In this document: positions 44,731 through 52,089 of the stretch, in pieces
Position numbering within the stretch: position 1 is the first letter of the stretch
Layout: the number at the start of each line of letters is the position of its first letter
Origin: Bifidobacterium mellis
GTDB lineage: Bacteria; Actinomycetota; Actinomycetes; Actinomycetales; Bifidobacteriaceae
Reading direction: 5' to 3'
DNA length: 64,000 bases
NCBI RefSeq assembly: GCF_000967265.1
Contig: NZ_KQ033885.1
Span: 186,001 to 250,000, forward strand
Made by a program: the position numbers and the translations under genes
The notes under the pieces: generated by a model
Database searches by the model: none
The model's input: the letters and a program-made list of their open reading frames with translations, nothing else
What the model was told of the DNA's origin: nothing

Positions 44731-45729
44731 ATGACGAAGATCGCGGTATTGGGAGCAGGCGCATGGGGAACCGCTTTTGCCCAGGTATTGGCTGATGCAG
44801 GCAATCAGGTGGTCATGTGGGACATCGACCCGGATGTCGTAGGCGAAATCAACAGTCAACATTCGAATACTCGCCGTCTGCCGAACGCGAAGAGGCTGCC
44901 TGACGCCATCATCGCTGAGGGTGACCGGGCCGGGGCCGTCTCGGGGGCGGAAATCGTGGTCGTTGCCATAGCCGCTCAGCATGCCTGTGAGGCCTTGACG
45001 CAATTCAAGGGTCTGCTGGGTCATGATGCCATCGCAGTTTCCCTGATGAAGGGGATCGAACGGGGCACCGACAGGCGGATGGATCAGGTGGTTTGCCAGA
45101 CGCTTGATCTGGACCCTGTCAGATTTGCGGCCGTTTCCGGCCCCAATCTGAGCAAGGAGGTGGCTGCCCGCGAACCGAGCGCCACTGTGGTCGCCAGCGC
45201 GGATGCCGATACCGCCATGAAAGTAGCCCGTGCCTGCACGACCGACTATTTCAAGGCCTTCGTCTCGGACGATGTGATTGGCCTGGAAATGTGCGGGTCG
45301 CTGAAGAACGTCACTGCGCTGGCCGTCGGGATGTCACGGGGGGCTGGGTTCGGGGAGAATACGGCCGCCATGATCCAGGCCAGGGGTCTGGCTGAGCTCA
45401 CTGCCTTGGGGGAGGCTTGCGGTGCCAAGTCCAAGACCTTCGCTGGCCTTGCCGGGGTCGGCGACCTGGTGGCCACCTGCGGGTCGTCCCTGAGCAGGAA
45501 CTATACTTTTGGCTTCAATCTGGGCCAGGGCAAGAGCATTGAGGAAGCCACCCGAGTCAGCAAGGGTGTCGCCGAGGGCGTGCCCACCACCGATGCTGTC
45601 GTCGCCCTGGGCAGGCGCTACCGGGTGGAGACCCCGCTGGCTACGGCCATGAGTCATGTACTCGATCAGGGTCTGAGCTGCCGGGGCATGATCGACGAGC
45701 TGTTCGGTGGGCAGATCACTGCAGAATGA
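44731..45729 (+). CDS. gpsA: Glycerol-3-phosphate dehydrogenase [NAD(P)+]
   Basis: A 332-residue enzyme from the ATG at 44731, four bases after AAAGGAG (the ATG at 44728 would be too close). It starts MTKIAVLGAGAWGTAFAQVL, the NAD(P) site; AVSGPNLSKEVA and LAGVGDLVATCGSSLSRNY complete the family pattern. It reduces dihydroxyacetone phosphate to sn-glycerol-3-phosphate for phospholipids. Confidence 0.96.
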   Translation: MTKIAVLGAGAWGTAFAQVLADAGNQVVMWDIDPDVVGEINSQHSNTRRLPNAKRLPDAIIAEGDRAGAVSGAEIVVVAIAAQHACEALTQFKGLLGHDAIAVSLMKGIERGTDRRMDQVVCQTLDLDPVRFAAVSGPNLSKEVAAREPSATVVASADADTAMKVARACTTDYFKAFVSDDVIGLEMCGSLKNVTALAVGMSRGAGFGENTAAMIQARGLAELTALGEACGAKSKTFAGLAGVGDLVATCGSSLSRNYTFGFNLGQGKSIEEATRVSKGVAEGVPTTDAVVALGRRYRVETPLATAMSHVLDQGLSCRGMIDELFGGQITAE

Positions 45730-46036
45730 GTCTGACGACCATCAGAATGGTGTCCATCAGAAAATCCTGAGGGTTATAGAGGGTCTACGAAGGCTGTGAA
45801 GCGTGCGCTATCAACCTATTGATCGGCGATGAATGGTTTCCGGATCAGGATGTGCGCCTGGCTTGTCTGACTGCTGTATCGGCCCTGTTATGCCTGTTCG
45901 TGCCAAGCTTGTGGATGAGCGACTGTGTCCGGGCCTTTCCGCCTGGCAAGGGGATATTCTGCTGTCTTGAATGATGTATCTGCCTGGGCAGGTGCATGAG
46001 GTTGAAAATCATGTCCAGGATGAGGAAAGCCGAGGG
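45730..46036. other. Intergenic region between gpsA and ddl
   Basis: No gene, hairpin terminator or convincing promoter pair is visible in these 307 bases. A short direct repeat (CCATCAGAA, twice) occurs near 45740-45760. The leftward frame here is a shadow of the ddl sequence. Confidence 0.5.
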
Positions 46037-47188
46037 ATGATGGTCAGGAAACGTGTTGTGGTGCTCTATGGCGGACGTGCCGACGAACATTCCATATCCT
46101 GCGTGTCGGCGGCCGGCGTGCTCAATGCCATCGATACCGACCGATATGAGCCCATCCCCATCGGCATCACCAAGGATGGCCGATGGACCATCGGCGGCCA
46201 GGATCCCAGGCAGTGGGGTCTGGGCGATGCCAGTCTGCCAACCGTGCAGATAACCGAAGGCAGCCGTCCGATCATCCTCGACATGGCCCGTGGCAGGGAT
46301 GGGTTTCTGATCGGCGACCATGACGACCTGGTCTCTGGAGTTGAACCATCCAAGGCCTTCGGTTCCCTGGAGCCTTTGGGGCATGTGGACGCGGTTTTCC
46401 CGGTGCTCCACGGCCCTTACGGTGAGGACGGCACCCTGCAGGGCCTGCTTGAAATGATGGGTCTGCCCTATGTAGGATGCGGGGTCTTCGCCTCTGCCGC
46501 ATGCATGGACAAGCACTACACCAAGATTCTGCTCAGTCAGGCCGGCATACCTGTGGCTCCGGGCATCACCATTGACTCCCGTGAACAGCGATCCGGAGCA
46601 GACCTGTTGGCCGCTGTGCAGAAGGCGGAGCTGCATTACCCGCTCTTCGTCAAGCCCTCCCGTGCGGGATCCAGCTTTGGCGTGGTCAAGGTGGAAGAGC
46701 CTCAAGCCGAAGCCCTGGCTGCTGCGGTCGCCGAGGCTGCAAGGCACGACTGGCGGGTCCTGATAGAGGAGGGCATTGAGGGGCGGGAGATCGAGTGCGC
46801 CGTGCTCGCCTCCAGCAAGGACAGAAAGCCCCGCACAGCCTGGCCTGGCGAGGTGGTGCTGGACAAGGCTGACCAGGACGAGGCTTTCTACGACTTCGAC
46901 AGCAAGTATGTGGACTCCTCCGCCTCCCACGTTGAGGTCCCCGCGAACCTGCCGGAGGAGACTCTTCAGAAGGTTCGCGACCTGGCTGCCAAGGCCTTCA
47001 GAACCGTGGACGGCGCCGGTCTGAGCCGTGTCGACTGCTTTGTGACGTCCGAGGGTAGGGTCATCGTCAACGAGATCAACACCATGCCTGGTTTCACGCC
47101 TATCTCCATGTATGCCAAGGCCTGGGAGGCCACCGGGATCACATACACCGATCTGATCACCGAACTGATTGAGAGCGTATCTGCCTGA
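46037..47188 (+). CDS. ddl: D-alanine--D-alanine ligase
   Basis: A 383-residue ATP-grasp ligase starting at the ATG 46037 (GAGGA 10 bases upstream), directly before VVVLYGGRADEHSISCVSA. HGPYGEDGTLQGLLEMMGLPYVG, KPSRAGSSFGV and NEINTMPGFT mark the ATP and D-Ala sites. It makes the D-Ala-D-Ala end of the peptidoglycan stem. Residue pattern is the ordinary D-Ala type (no sign of the D-Lac or D-Ser variant, which would need alignment to exclude). It stands alone, with MscS convergent to it. Confidence 0.95.
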   Translation: MMVRKRVVVLYGGRADEHSISCVSAAGVLNAIDTDRYEPIPIGITKDGRWTIGGQDPRQWGLGDASLPTVQITEGSRPIILDMARGRDGFLIGDHDDLVSGVEPSKAFGSLEPLGHVDAVFPVLHGPYGEDGTLQGLLEMMGLPYVGCGVFASAACMDKHYTKILLSQAGIPVAPGITIDSREQRSGADLLAAVQKAELHYPLFVKPSRAGSSFGVVKVEEPQAEALAAAVAEAARHDWRVLIEEGIEGREIECAVLASSKDRKPRTAWPGEVVLDKADQDEAFYDFDSKYVDSSASHVEVPANLPEETLQKVRDLAAKAFRTVDGAGLSRVDCFVTSEGRVIVNEINTMPGFTPISMYAKAWEATGITYTDLITELIESVSA

Positions 47189-47277
47189 CGCTGGAGCTGC
47201 TTGCGGAATTTGACGCTTCTGACAAGAGGGGGGATGCCGCTTTTGCATTTCTCCCGAAGGATGAGAAGATCATCTGG

Positions 47278-48153
47278 CTAATGCTCAATGTCTTTTGTTT
47301 GGAGCTCCGCCTCCTGGACCAGGTAGTCCTGGCCGGCCAGAGCGCGGGTGGCGGCATCCTGCATATCGGCGGCGATTACACCCTGCTTGGCGAACATGAC
47401 CACCTGCCCCTTGATGCCATAGGGGGTGAAGCCCTGAAGTTGGACAATGGGCGGGTTGGCAGGCATGGCCATGCCCTTGGTTGCCTGGGCAACCACCTGT
47501 GCAATGGAACGGGAGGACTTGGCTATATCGGCATCCCCTCGCAGGGTGAAGGGAACGGTGGTGGCGGCCTCGCCGGCCTCGGTGATTTTCTCAAGCGCCG
47601 TGGTGTTGAGGATGGAGTTGGGGATCAGCAGCTGGTTGCCGGTCCTGTCGATGACGATGGTATGGCGCCAGGTCACGTCGCGGACGGTTCCGGTGGTGCC
47701 TTGGATGGTGATGATGTCGCCGGGCTGGACCACTTTGCTGACCATCAGTCCGAAGCCGCCGACGATGTTGGCGATCGTATCCTTCAATCCGAAGGAGAGG
47801 GCCAGGCCGCTGACGCCCAGGGCGGCGACCACAGTGGATGGGTTGATTCCGAAGACAGGTTGCAGGACTGTGGCAGCGGCGAAGATCCAGATCAGGGCGC
47901 GGACGATGTTGACGAAGATGGAGGCACTGGGCAGGTTGGTCCGCTCCAGGGCACGCCGCATGGCCGCCGCTACGATCTTGGAGATCAAGGCAGCGCAGAC
48001 AGCCACGACAATTATTAGGATGATTTTTCCGAAATTCTGGCGGAACCAGTAGATGACGGCATCGCTGAAGCTGGAGATGGCCTGTTCGGACCTTCCCATG
48101 GGATCCTTATTCGTAGCGATGCTTGTGCTGGCAGAATCGACGGTCGGATTCAT
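47278..48153 (-). CDS. Mechanosensitive ion channel (MscS family)
   Basis: A 291-residue membrane protein from the ATG at 48153, with GGAGG nine bases upstream and its ATGA overlapping the stop of the GNAT gene. About three helices occupy residues 35-130; the pore helix region and VVAALGVSGLALSFGLKDTIANIVGGFGLM near 115-145 are characteristic, followed by the beta domain (VQPGDIITIQGTTGTVRDV). It opens under membrane tension to release solutes in osmotic downshock. Confidence 0.9.
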   Translation of the reverse strand: MNPTVDSASTSIATNKDPMGRSEQAISSFSDAVIYWFRQNFGKIILIIVVAVCAALISKIVAAAMRRALERTNLPSASIFVNIVRALIWIFAAATVLQPVFGINPSTVVAALGVSGLALSFGLKDTIANIVGGFGLMVSKVVQPGDIITIQGTTGTVRDVTWRHTIVIDRTGNQLLIPNSILNTTALEKITEAGEAATTVPFTLRGDADIAKSSRSIAQVVAQATKGMAMPANPPIVQLQGFTPYGIKGQVVMFAKQGVIAADMQDAATRALAGQDYLVQEAELQTKDIEH

Positions 48154-48602
48154 GAGGCCTTGTCCTCCGGCTCGTTTCCATCGCTGTCCGTTAGCGGCTT
48201 GTCCATCCACATGTGCGGGCATCCCTCGTCCTGGTCGTGAATGCCCATGTCCCTATATCCTAAAGACCTATAGAAGCCCGCCACCCGTTCCTGGGCGTGG
48301 AGCGTGAGCCGGTCGGCGCCGTGGCTCCGAGCGGTTTCCTCGGCCCTGCCTACCAAATCGGCACCCAGATGCTGGCCGCGGTAGGGCTTCAGAACCGCCA
48401 ACCGGCCAAGGGTCCATGTCTTGCCACCGTCGAGGAAGATCCGACACACCCCGACTGGTTCATCCCCGTCATAGGCCACGATATGGAGGCTGGCATCGTC
48501 GGTTTGGTCGAACTCATTGTGAAAGCCCTGCTCCTCCACGAATACGGTCGTACGGATGGCTTTGGCATCCTCGGGAATGGCCTCGCTCACCTCATACCGC
48601 AT
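48150..48602 (-). CDS. GNAT-family N-acetyltransferase (ElaA-like)
   Basis: A 150-residue acetyltransferase. RTTVFVEEQGF near residues 17-27 is typical of the ElaA/YjcF group, and LGRLAVLKPYRGQHLGADLV near residues 66-85 is the acetyl-CoA loop (R/Q-x-x-G-x-G/A-like). The substrate is unknown. It is translationally coupled to mscS, and both appear to come from a promoter upstream of 48602. Confidence 0.85.
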   Translation of the reverse strand: MRYEVSEAIPEDAKAIRTTVFVEEQGFHNEFDQTDDASLHIVAYDGDEPVGVCRIFLDGGKTWTLGRLAVLKPYRGQHLGADLVGRAEETARSHGADRLTLHAQERVAGFYRSLGYRDMGIHDQDEGCPHMWMDKPLTDSDGNEPEDKAS

Positions 48603-48796
48603 GCTTCCTCCTCGCCATGGTCCTCAGCTGCCTCCAATCTACCAAGCTTGACCCGGGGAGTGAACGTATGTCCGCAACCGGATGACGAATGTACGTGTGG
48701 CTGTCGGCTGTCTGACCCAGACGATTACATGGATAGGGCATCTGCAAGCAGTACAAACTTATAGCAGTGACAGTGAAGTGACGCGGGAATGATTGG

Positions 48797-49474
48797 ATGA
48801 CTATGGACAAAGATTCAAAACTGACAGATTCGGCTGGCGGAGCCGGTAAAGGGACTTGGCGCTCGCAGAGGGAGCGGATGCTTGCCGGCGAGCTCTATGA
48901 TGCCTCGGACCCCGAACTGGGCCAGCTGCGGGTCAAGGCCCACGAACTTTGCCGTCTTTTCAACGCGTCTTCTGAGCAGGAGCTGGATCTGCGCAGCCGG
49001 CTTCTGGACGATCTGGTGCCCGAGCATGGCCAGGACGTCGACTTCATGGGGCCTATCTACTTCGACTATGGGTGCTTCACCAAGCTTGGCTCGCGCATCT
49101 TCGCCAATTTCAACTTCACTGTTCTGGATACCTGCCCGGTGCAGATCGGCGACGATGTGATGATCGGCCCCAATGTCACCCTGGCCACCCCCCTGCATCC
49201 CATGCGGTGGCAGGAACGGAACCTGAGGCGCCATGAGGATGGCTCCCTCTATGACTACGAGTTGGGTGCTCCGATCACCATAGGATCCAACTGCTGGCTG
49301 GCGTCAAACGTGACTGTGGCCGGGGGAGTGACCATCGGCGATGGTGCGGTCATCGGTGCCGGATCCGTGGTCACCCATGACATTGCCCCTAACTCCCTGG
49401 CTGTGGGTGTGCCCTGCCGGGTAATTCGTACCATCACCGAGGCTGATCGGATGGAACTGCCAGAGGAGGGCTGA
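48797..49474 (+). CDS. Maltose/galactoside-type O-acetyltransferase
   Basis: A 225-residue left-handed beta-helix protein of the LacA/Maa/NodL group. The N-terminal Mac domain (RERMLAGELYDASDPEL) is followed by hexapeptide repeats (VQIGDDVMIGPNVTLATPLHP with the catalytic His, then ITIGSNCWLASNVTVAGGVTIGDGAVIGAGSVVTHDI). It acetylates a sugar hydroxyl from acetyl-CoA in the cytoplasm. The acceptor is unknown. Its 3' end overlaps the ABC ATPase gene on the other strand by 41 bases. Confidence 0.92.
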   Translation: MTMDKDSKLTDSAGGAGKGTWRSQRERMLAGELYDASDPELGQLRVKAHELCRLFNASSEQELDLRSRLLDDLVPEHGQDVDFMGPIYFDYGCFTKLGSRIFANFNFTVLDTCPVQIGDDVMIGPNVTLATPLHPMRWQERNLRRHEDGSLYDYELGAPITIGSNCWLASNVTVAGGVTIGDGAVIGAGSVVTHDIAPNSLAVGVPCRVIRTITEADRMELPEEG

Positions 49475-50246
49475 AGGCCTCCTCGTTTGGGACAGCATCC
49501 ATGCTGGCCAGCTGCTGGGCTATGGTCTGTGGGTCTCCGCCCGGGCATACTGCCTGAATGCGTCCGTCCTGGAGGAAGATGACGCGGTGGGCCCGGGCGG
49601 CGACGTTGGGGTCGTGGGTCACCATGAGGATGGTCTGGCCGCTTCGGACGGCCAGGTCGAAGAGGTCCATGACCTCCCGTGAACTATGGGTATCCAGGGC
49701 GCCGGTGGGCTCGTCGGCCATGATGATTTCCGGACTTGCGGCCAGGGACCTGGCGATGGCCACGCGCTGCTGCTGGCCTCCGCTCATGTCTGCCGGATAG
49801 GTGTTGGCATATCCCTCCAATCCGACGTTGGACAGGGCGGACAGGGCCGCTTGGGTGGAGATTTTCCTGCCGCCGAAGAGGCTGGACAGCATGGTGTTTT
49901 GCAGGCAGGTGAAGGCGTTCACCAGGTTGTAGTCCTGGAAGACGAAGCCGATATGGTCGCGCCGGAGTCGGGTCAGCGCCCTCTCTTTCATTCGCGTCAG
50001 GTCCTCCCCGGCGATGGCCACTCTGCCCTGTCTGACCTGGAGCAGGCCCGCGGCGCAATAGAGGAGGGTCGATTTGCCGGCGCCTGAAGGACCCATGATG
50101 GCCGTCCAGGTCCCCGCCTGACATTCCAGGCTGATCTCGTCCAGCACTCGGGCGCCCTGCTTCTGCCGCCTTCCGTAGTCGTAGGAGATCTTGTCCAGAA
50201 TGAGTGGGGTCTGCGCGTATGGATCCTTTGTCGCCTGATGCCGCAT
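49434..50246 (-). CDS. ABC transporter ATPase (MacB/LolD/BceA type), orphan
   Basis: A 270-residue ATPase with Walker A GPSGAGKST, a Q-loop FVFQDYNLVNAFT, signature SGGQQQRVAIARSL and Walker B IIMADEPTGALD. This is the type that partners FtsX/MacB-like permeases in bacitracin-type resistance or lipoprotein release. No permease gene is next to it: a sugar O-acetyltransferase gene lies at its 3' end and a 394-base gap upstream. GAAAGGAAG lies near the ATG. An array of 11-bp repeats upstream points to control by a response regulator. Confidence 0.9.
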   Translation of the reverse strand: MRHQATKDPYAQTPLILDKISYDYGRRQKQGARVLDEISLECQAGTWTAIMGPSGAGKSTLLYCAAGLLQVRQGRVAIAGEDLTRMKERALTRLRRDHIGFVFQDYNLVNAFTCLQNTMLSSLFGGRKISTQAALSALSNVGLEGYANTYPADMSGGQQQRVAIARSLAASPEIIMADEPTGALDTHSSREVMDLFDLAVRSGQTILMVTHDPNVAARAHRVIFLQDGRIQAVCPGGDPQTIAQQLASMDAVPNEEAFSPPLAVPSDQPR

Positions 50247-50286
50247 CCTTGCCTTCCTTTCGGTCGTCGCCTGTCTGGTCTCTTCT

Positions 50287-50292
50287 TCTATA
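50287..50292 (-). promoter_or_regulatory. Candidate -10 box of the orphan ATPase gene
   Basis: Reading leftward, TATAGA stands 40 bases before the ATG. No good -35 box is found 17 bases further upstream; the first TCAGGGT repeat occupies that place, as expected for an activator-dependent promoter. Confidence 0.35.
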
Positions 50293-50313
50293 AGACCATG
50301 GTGAGAGCTCCTG

Positions 50314-50353
50314 TCAGGGTGTTTTCAGGGTTGAATCGGGGACGGTTCAGGGT
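50314..50353. repeat. Four 11-bp direct repeats, probable response-regulator operator
   Basis: TCAGGGT begins at 50314, 50325 and 50347, and TCGGGGA at 50336: four units in exact 11-bp register. Such direct repeats are the usual binding sites of OmpR/PhoB-type response regulators. They lie immediately upstream of the TATAGA box on the leftward strand. The rest of the 50247-50640 gap shows no gene. Confidence 0.55.
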
Positions 50354-50640
50354 GGAATCCACAGAATTCGCCTTTGCTTCTGAAAGATATGTATCGTAAA
50401 CGTAGGGGGTCGTATCTCTTGCCAGAAGGGGGATTTATGGGCGGGTCGTCATCAGGATGACAGGGATTCGGTGATTGCTTATTTCCTTGGAATTGCAAGG
50501 ATGCAACCGTCGGTTGACGGAAAATATCGGTGTCTTCGCCGGGTGCAACCCAAAGCTGGTGGCGGTCGGAGCCCCGCACGTTTCATCATGGCCTCGTTGC
50601 TGGTTGAATAGGCAATCTGCCGATCGGGAGAAAGAACAAT

Positions 50641-51669
50641 ATGAGTTTCAGAACCAACGTGCAGTATCTGCGTTCGCAGCGCAACATGACTCAGGAGCAG
50701 CTGGCCATGCTGGTGGGGGTGTCCCGTCAGGCGGTGTCCAAGTGGGAGTCGGACAAGGCATATCCTGAGATGGACAAGCTCCTGGCCATCTGTGACCTCT
50801 TCGGCTGTACCCTTGATGATCTGGTCCTGGGCGATGTGCGGCATCCAGGTTCCGGGCAGCGTGCATCCAAGCCGGACCATCAGGAAACCACCCAGACGAA
50901 TCCGCCAACCCATGCGACTATGCCGCCTGTCCAATCTGCTATGGAAGACGTGACCGGCTACGCATCCTTCAGCAATGCCTACAGTCTGCGCATGGCTTTC
51001 GGCATCGCCCTCATTATGCTGGGACTGGCTTTCGGCGGTCTCTTCGCCGGAGCCAACCAGCCGACCGACACGCAGAATGGTCTGGCCTTCCTTGCTCTGA
51101 TGATTGGCATCGTCCTGGGTCTGGCCTGTCTTATACCGGCGGTTTCCGCCAGGAAGGACTTTCGCCGCAGGCATCCTTATGTGGCGGATTTCTATACCGA
51201 TGAGGAGCGCTCGCGAGTTTATCGGCAGACTACCTGGGAGTTGGTCTGCGGTTTGGCTGTCGTGCTTCTGGATGTGGGGATCAACTCTGCAGGATACCTG
51301 ATCTGGGACTGGTCCGATCAAGTCAGAGGGTTTGTCTTCTTCCTTCTTCTGGCTCTGGGGGTCTTTCTGCTGGTCCATGCGGGAACAAGCCACAGGATGA
51401 TGAATCTACGCGCCTACAACAGACAGACCGATTCCGTCGACGATGCTCACGCAGATGCCTATCGTTACGAACACCGGATAAGCAATGCCATCAGCGGAAC
51501 CATCATGGGCCTTTGCACGCTGGTGGCCCTGATCATGCTCTTCTCGGGCAATTACGACAATCTCTTCGGTTGGCGCATCCCATTCTGGGCCATCTGGATC
51601 ATCGGCGGGGTGTTCTGCGGGGTGCTCCAGTCACTGATCGGCATCTTCCGCAAGCCTCCTCGTGCCTGA
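50641..51669 (+). CDS. XRE-family regulator with membrane domain
   Basis: A 342-residue protein. Residues 1-62 are an HTH_3 domain ([30 protein letters not shown]). A Pro/Thr-rich linker (about 70-100) leads to about six hydrophobic helices filling the rest. Such membrane-linked XRE regulators often govern nearby ABC transporters or sense envelope stress. It is divergent from the orphan ABC ATPase gene. The ATG at 50641 follows GGGAGAAAG. Confidence 0.87.
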   Translation: MSFRTNVQYLRSQRNMTQEQLAMLVGVSRQAVSKWESDKAYPEMDKLLAICDLFGCTLDDLVLGDVRHPGSGQRASKPDHQETTQTNPPTHATMPPVQSAMEDVTGYASFSNAYSLRMAFGIALIMLGLAFGGLFAGANQPTDTQNGLAFLALMIGIVLGLACLIPAVSARKDFRRRHPYVADFYTDEERSRVYRQTTWELVCGLAVVLLDVGINSAGYLIWDWSDQVRGFVFFLLLALGVFLLVHAGTSHRMMNLRAYNRQTDSVDDAHADAYRYEHRISNAISGTIMGLCTLVALIMLFSGNYDNLFGWRIPFWAIWIIGGVFCGVLQSLIGIFRKPPRA

Positions 51670-51674
51670 GACTG

Positions 51675-51703
51675 TTGATTTGCCTTCCCTGGTGGAATGT
51701 AGT
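51675..51703 (+). promoter_or_regulatory. Candidate promoter of rpmB
   Basis: TTGATT (51675-51680) and TGTAGT (51698-51703) are 17 bases apart, starting just after the XRE gene and about 90 bases before the rpmB start. Moderate match to sigma70 boxes. Confidence 0.4.
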
Positions 51704-51793
51704 AGTCTAACAAAGTTGTGTGTTCATCCGTGGCCTTGTGCTGCGGGTCGGAACACCTGGGACGACTTGGAAAACAACGTAAAGGAAGTCATC

Positions 51794-51988
51794 ATGGCAG
51801 CTCGTTGCGCGGTGTGCGGCAAGGGCCCGCAGACCGGTTACAGTGTTTCTCATTCGCATATCCGGAACAAGCGCATCTTCCGCCCCAACCTGCAGTCGGT
51901 GCACACCACCGTTGATGGTCAGAACGTGCGTCTGCGCGTCTGCGTCAAGTGCCTCAAGGCCGGCAAGGTGCAGCGCATCGCCGCCTGA
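51794..51988 (+). CDS. rpmB: 50S ribosomal protein L28
   Basis: A 64-residue protein; the frame is open upstream but AAAGGAAG and the family start ([22 protein letters not shown]) place the ATG at 51794. Two CxxC pairs (CAVC and CVKC) suggest the zinc-binding form. [11 protein letters not shown] is the conserved core. L28 helps join the 50S subunit with 16S contacts. Short single-gene transcript followed by a terminator. Confidence 0.96.
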   Translation: MAARCAVCGKGPQTGYSVSHSHIRNKRIFRPNLQSVHTTVDGQNVRLRVCVKCLKAGKVQRIAA

Positions 51989-52012
51989 GTGCGGTTCGTC
52001 GGTCGTATTTGG

Positions 52013-52040
52013 ACCCCCGGGGGCATAAGCTCCGGGGGTT
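52013..52040 (+). terminator. Terminator after rpmB
   Basis: ACCCCCGG (52013-52020) pairs with CCGGGGGT (52032-52039), loop of 11 bases, followed by TTCTTGTC. It separates rpmB from recG. Confidence 0.7.
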
Positions 52041-52089
52041 CTTGTCATCCTGAGGGATGATGGTCGGCGCTTGCGGGAGGTGATCGGGT

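Noticed and set aside
45845-47248. A 467-codon leftward frame opposite ddl
   Set aside because: Shadow of the ligase gene; no ribosome site and no recognisable domain.
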